Below are positions 40,935-41,117 of a stretch of 41,117 bases of DNA, piece after piece; the stretch's first letter is position 1; every line of letters begins with the position of its first letter. The DNA is from Gammaproteobacteria bacterium. GTDB lineage: Bacteria > Pseudomonadota > Gammaproteobacteria > Steroidobacterales > JABDKV01. The notes under the pieces were generated by a model. It had not been told where the DNA came from. It saw nothing but the letters and a program-made list of their open reading frames with translations, and did not search any database. A program made the translations under genes and the position numbers. The DNA is taken from assembly GCA_024638445.1 (NCBI GenBank), contig JAHEKH010000016.1, positions 1 to 41,117 of the forward strand, in the 5' to 3' direction.

Positions 40935-41117
40935 GCGAGATTGCGCGAGCGATCTGCCGGTACCTTTCATTGCTGCCGAGGATCTGACGTCATCAAAGAA
41001 AGGCACCGGCAGCTCTCTCGCTGGGGCTGTTGCAAGCCTGGGGGGATTCCCGGTCGGGGCAGCTTGCTGCGGCGACGCCTGGGGTGTTGTGGCGAGATTG
41101 CGCCAGCGAGCTGGCGG
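40935..41117. repeat. Cluster of related direct and inverted repeats at the window edge
   Basis: A 26-nt unit at 40935-40960 recurs at 41092-41117 with 23 of 26 identical bases (shared core GCGAGATTGCGC). A related segment lies inverted at 40998-41021: it and 40945-40968 are reverse complements at 21 of 24 positions with a 29-nt spacer. The layout of alternating palindromic units looks like a REP/BIME-type cluster. The second copy ends at the last base of the window and may continue. No ORF is seen in 40870-41117. Confidence 0.7.

Overview
The window is GC-rich, densely packed bacterial chromosome. I read it as a free-living gammaproteobacterium. Two blocks, yggS-proC-yggT-yggU-DUF4426 beside pilT-pilU and tonB3-yqgE-ruvX, keep the order I know from the Pseudomonas pilT region. 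An alternative complex III operon, a PEP-CTERM-type protein and a class I c-di-GMP riboswitch suggest a less-studied marine or sediment lineage rather than Pseudomonas itself; that placement is inference. I saw no tRNA, rRNA, CRISPR array, insertion sequence or prophage.

Layout. 0.3-6.6 kb (minus strand): a membrane diguanylate cyclase, PepQ, a small Cys-containing unknown protein behind a c-di-GMP riboswitch and terminator, a PEP-CTERM-type secreted protein and a class III aminotransferase. 6.7-8.2 kb (plus): an orphan TIR-like (ThsB-type) protein, dihaem cytochrome c4 and a small DUF6941-like protein. 8.3-15.5 kb: an alternative complex III operon (actA-B1-B2-C-D-E-F) with ActB split in two, followed by an SRPBCC-CBS fusion and a DUF4332 protein. 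17.1-19.5 kb: small ORFs, a gap that may hide a minus-strand transcript, an AraC-alkyltransferase fusion and an alpha/beta hydrolase. 19.5-22.7 kb: a run of short or unknown genes with their own promoters and a ParM-like actin. 22.7-24.7 kb: MsrB, a secreted amidohydrolase and a small membrane protein. 24.7-27 kb (minus): an OmpA-BON protein and a coiled-coil/helix-hairpin-helix partner. 27.1-31 kb: a CPA1-type antiporter, a hydrolase, a TerB-like protein and an unknown exported protein. 31-34.5 kb (minus): HU-like protein, DUF4426 lipoprotein, YggU, YggT, ProC and YggS. 34.6-37.9 kb: three consecutive PilT-family ATPases. 38-40.9 kb (minus): TonB-like protein, YqgE, RuvX and a PyrK-like protein. 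The window ends in REP-like repeats.

Most notable signal. Five short or signalling-related genes are preceded by a CRP-type box (TGTGA-N6-TCAC-like). Each box lies exactly 21 nt upstream of a -10-like hexamer, so its centre falls at about -41.5, the class II activator position. One is the diguanylate cyclase gene. Another is the unknown gene whose leader also carries the c-di-GMP riboswitch and a terminator. Together these suggest a local circuit in which a CRP/Clp-type regulator controls both c-di-GMP synthesis and a gene that reads c-di-GMP. All calls come from reading the sequence and the supplied ORF track; no database search was run.
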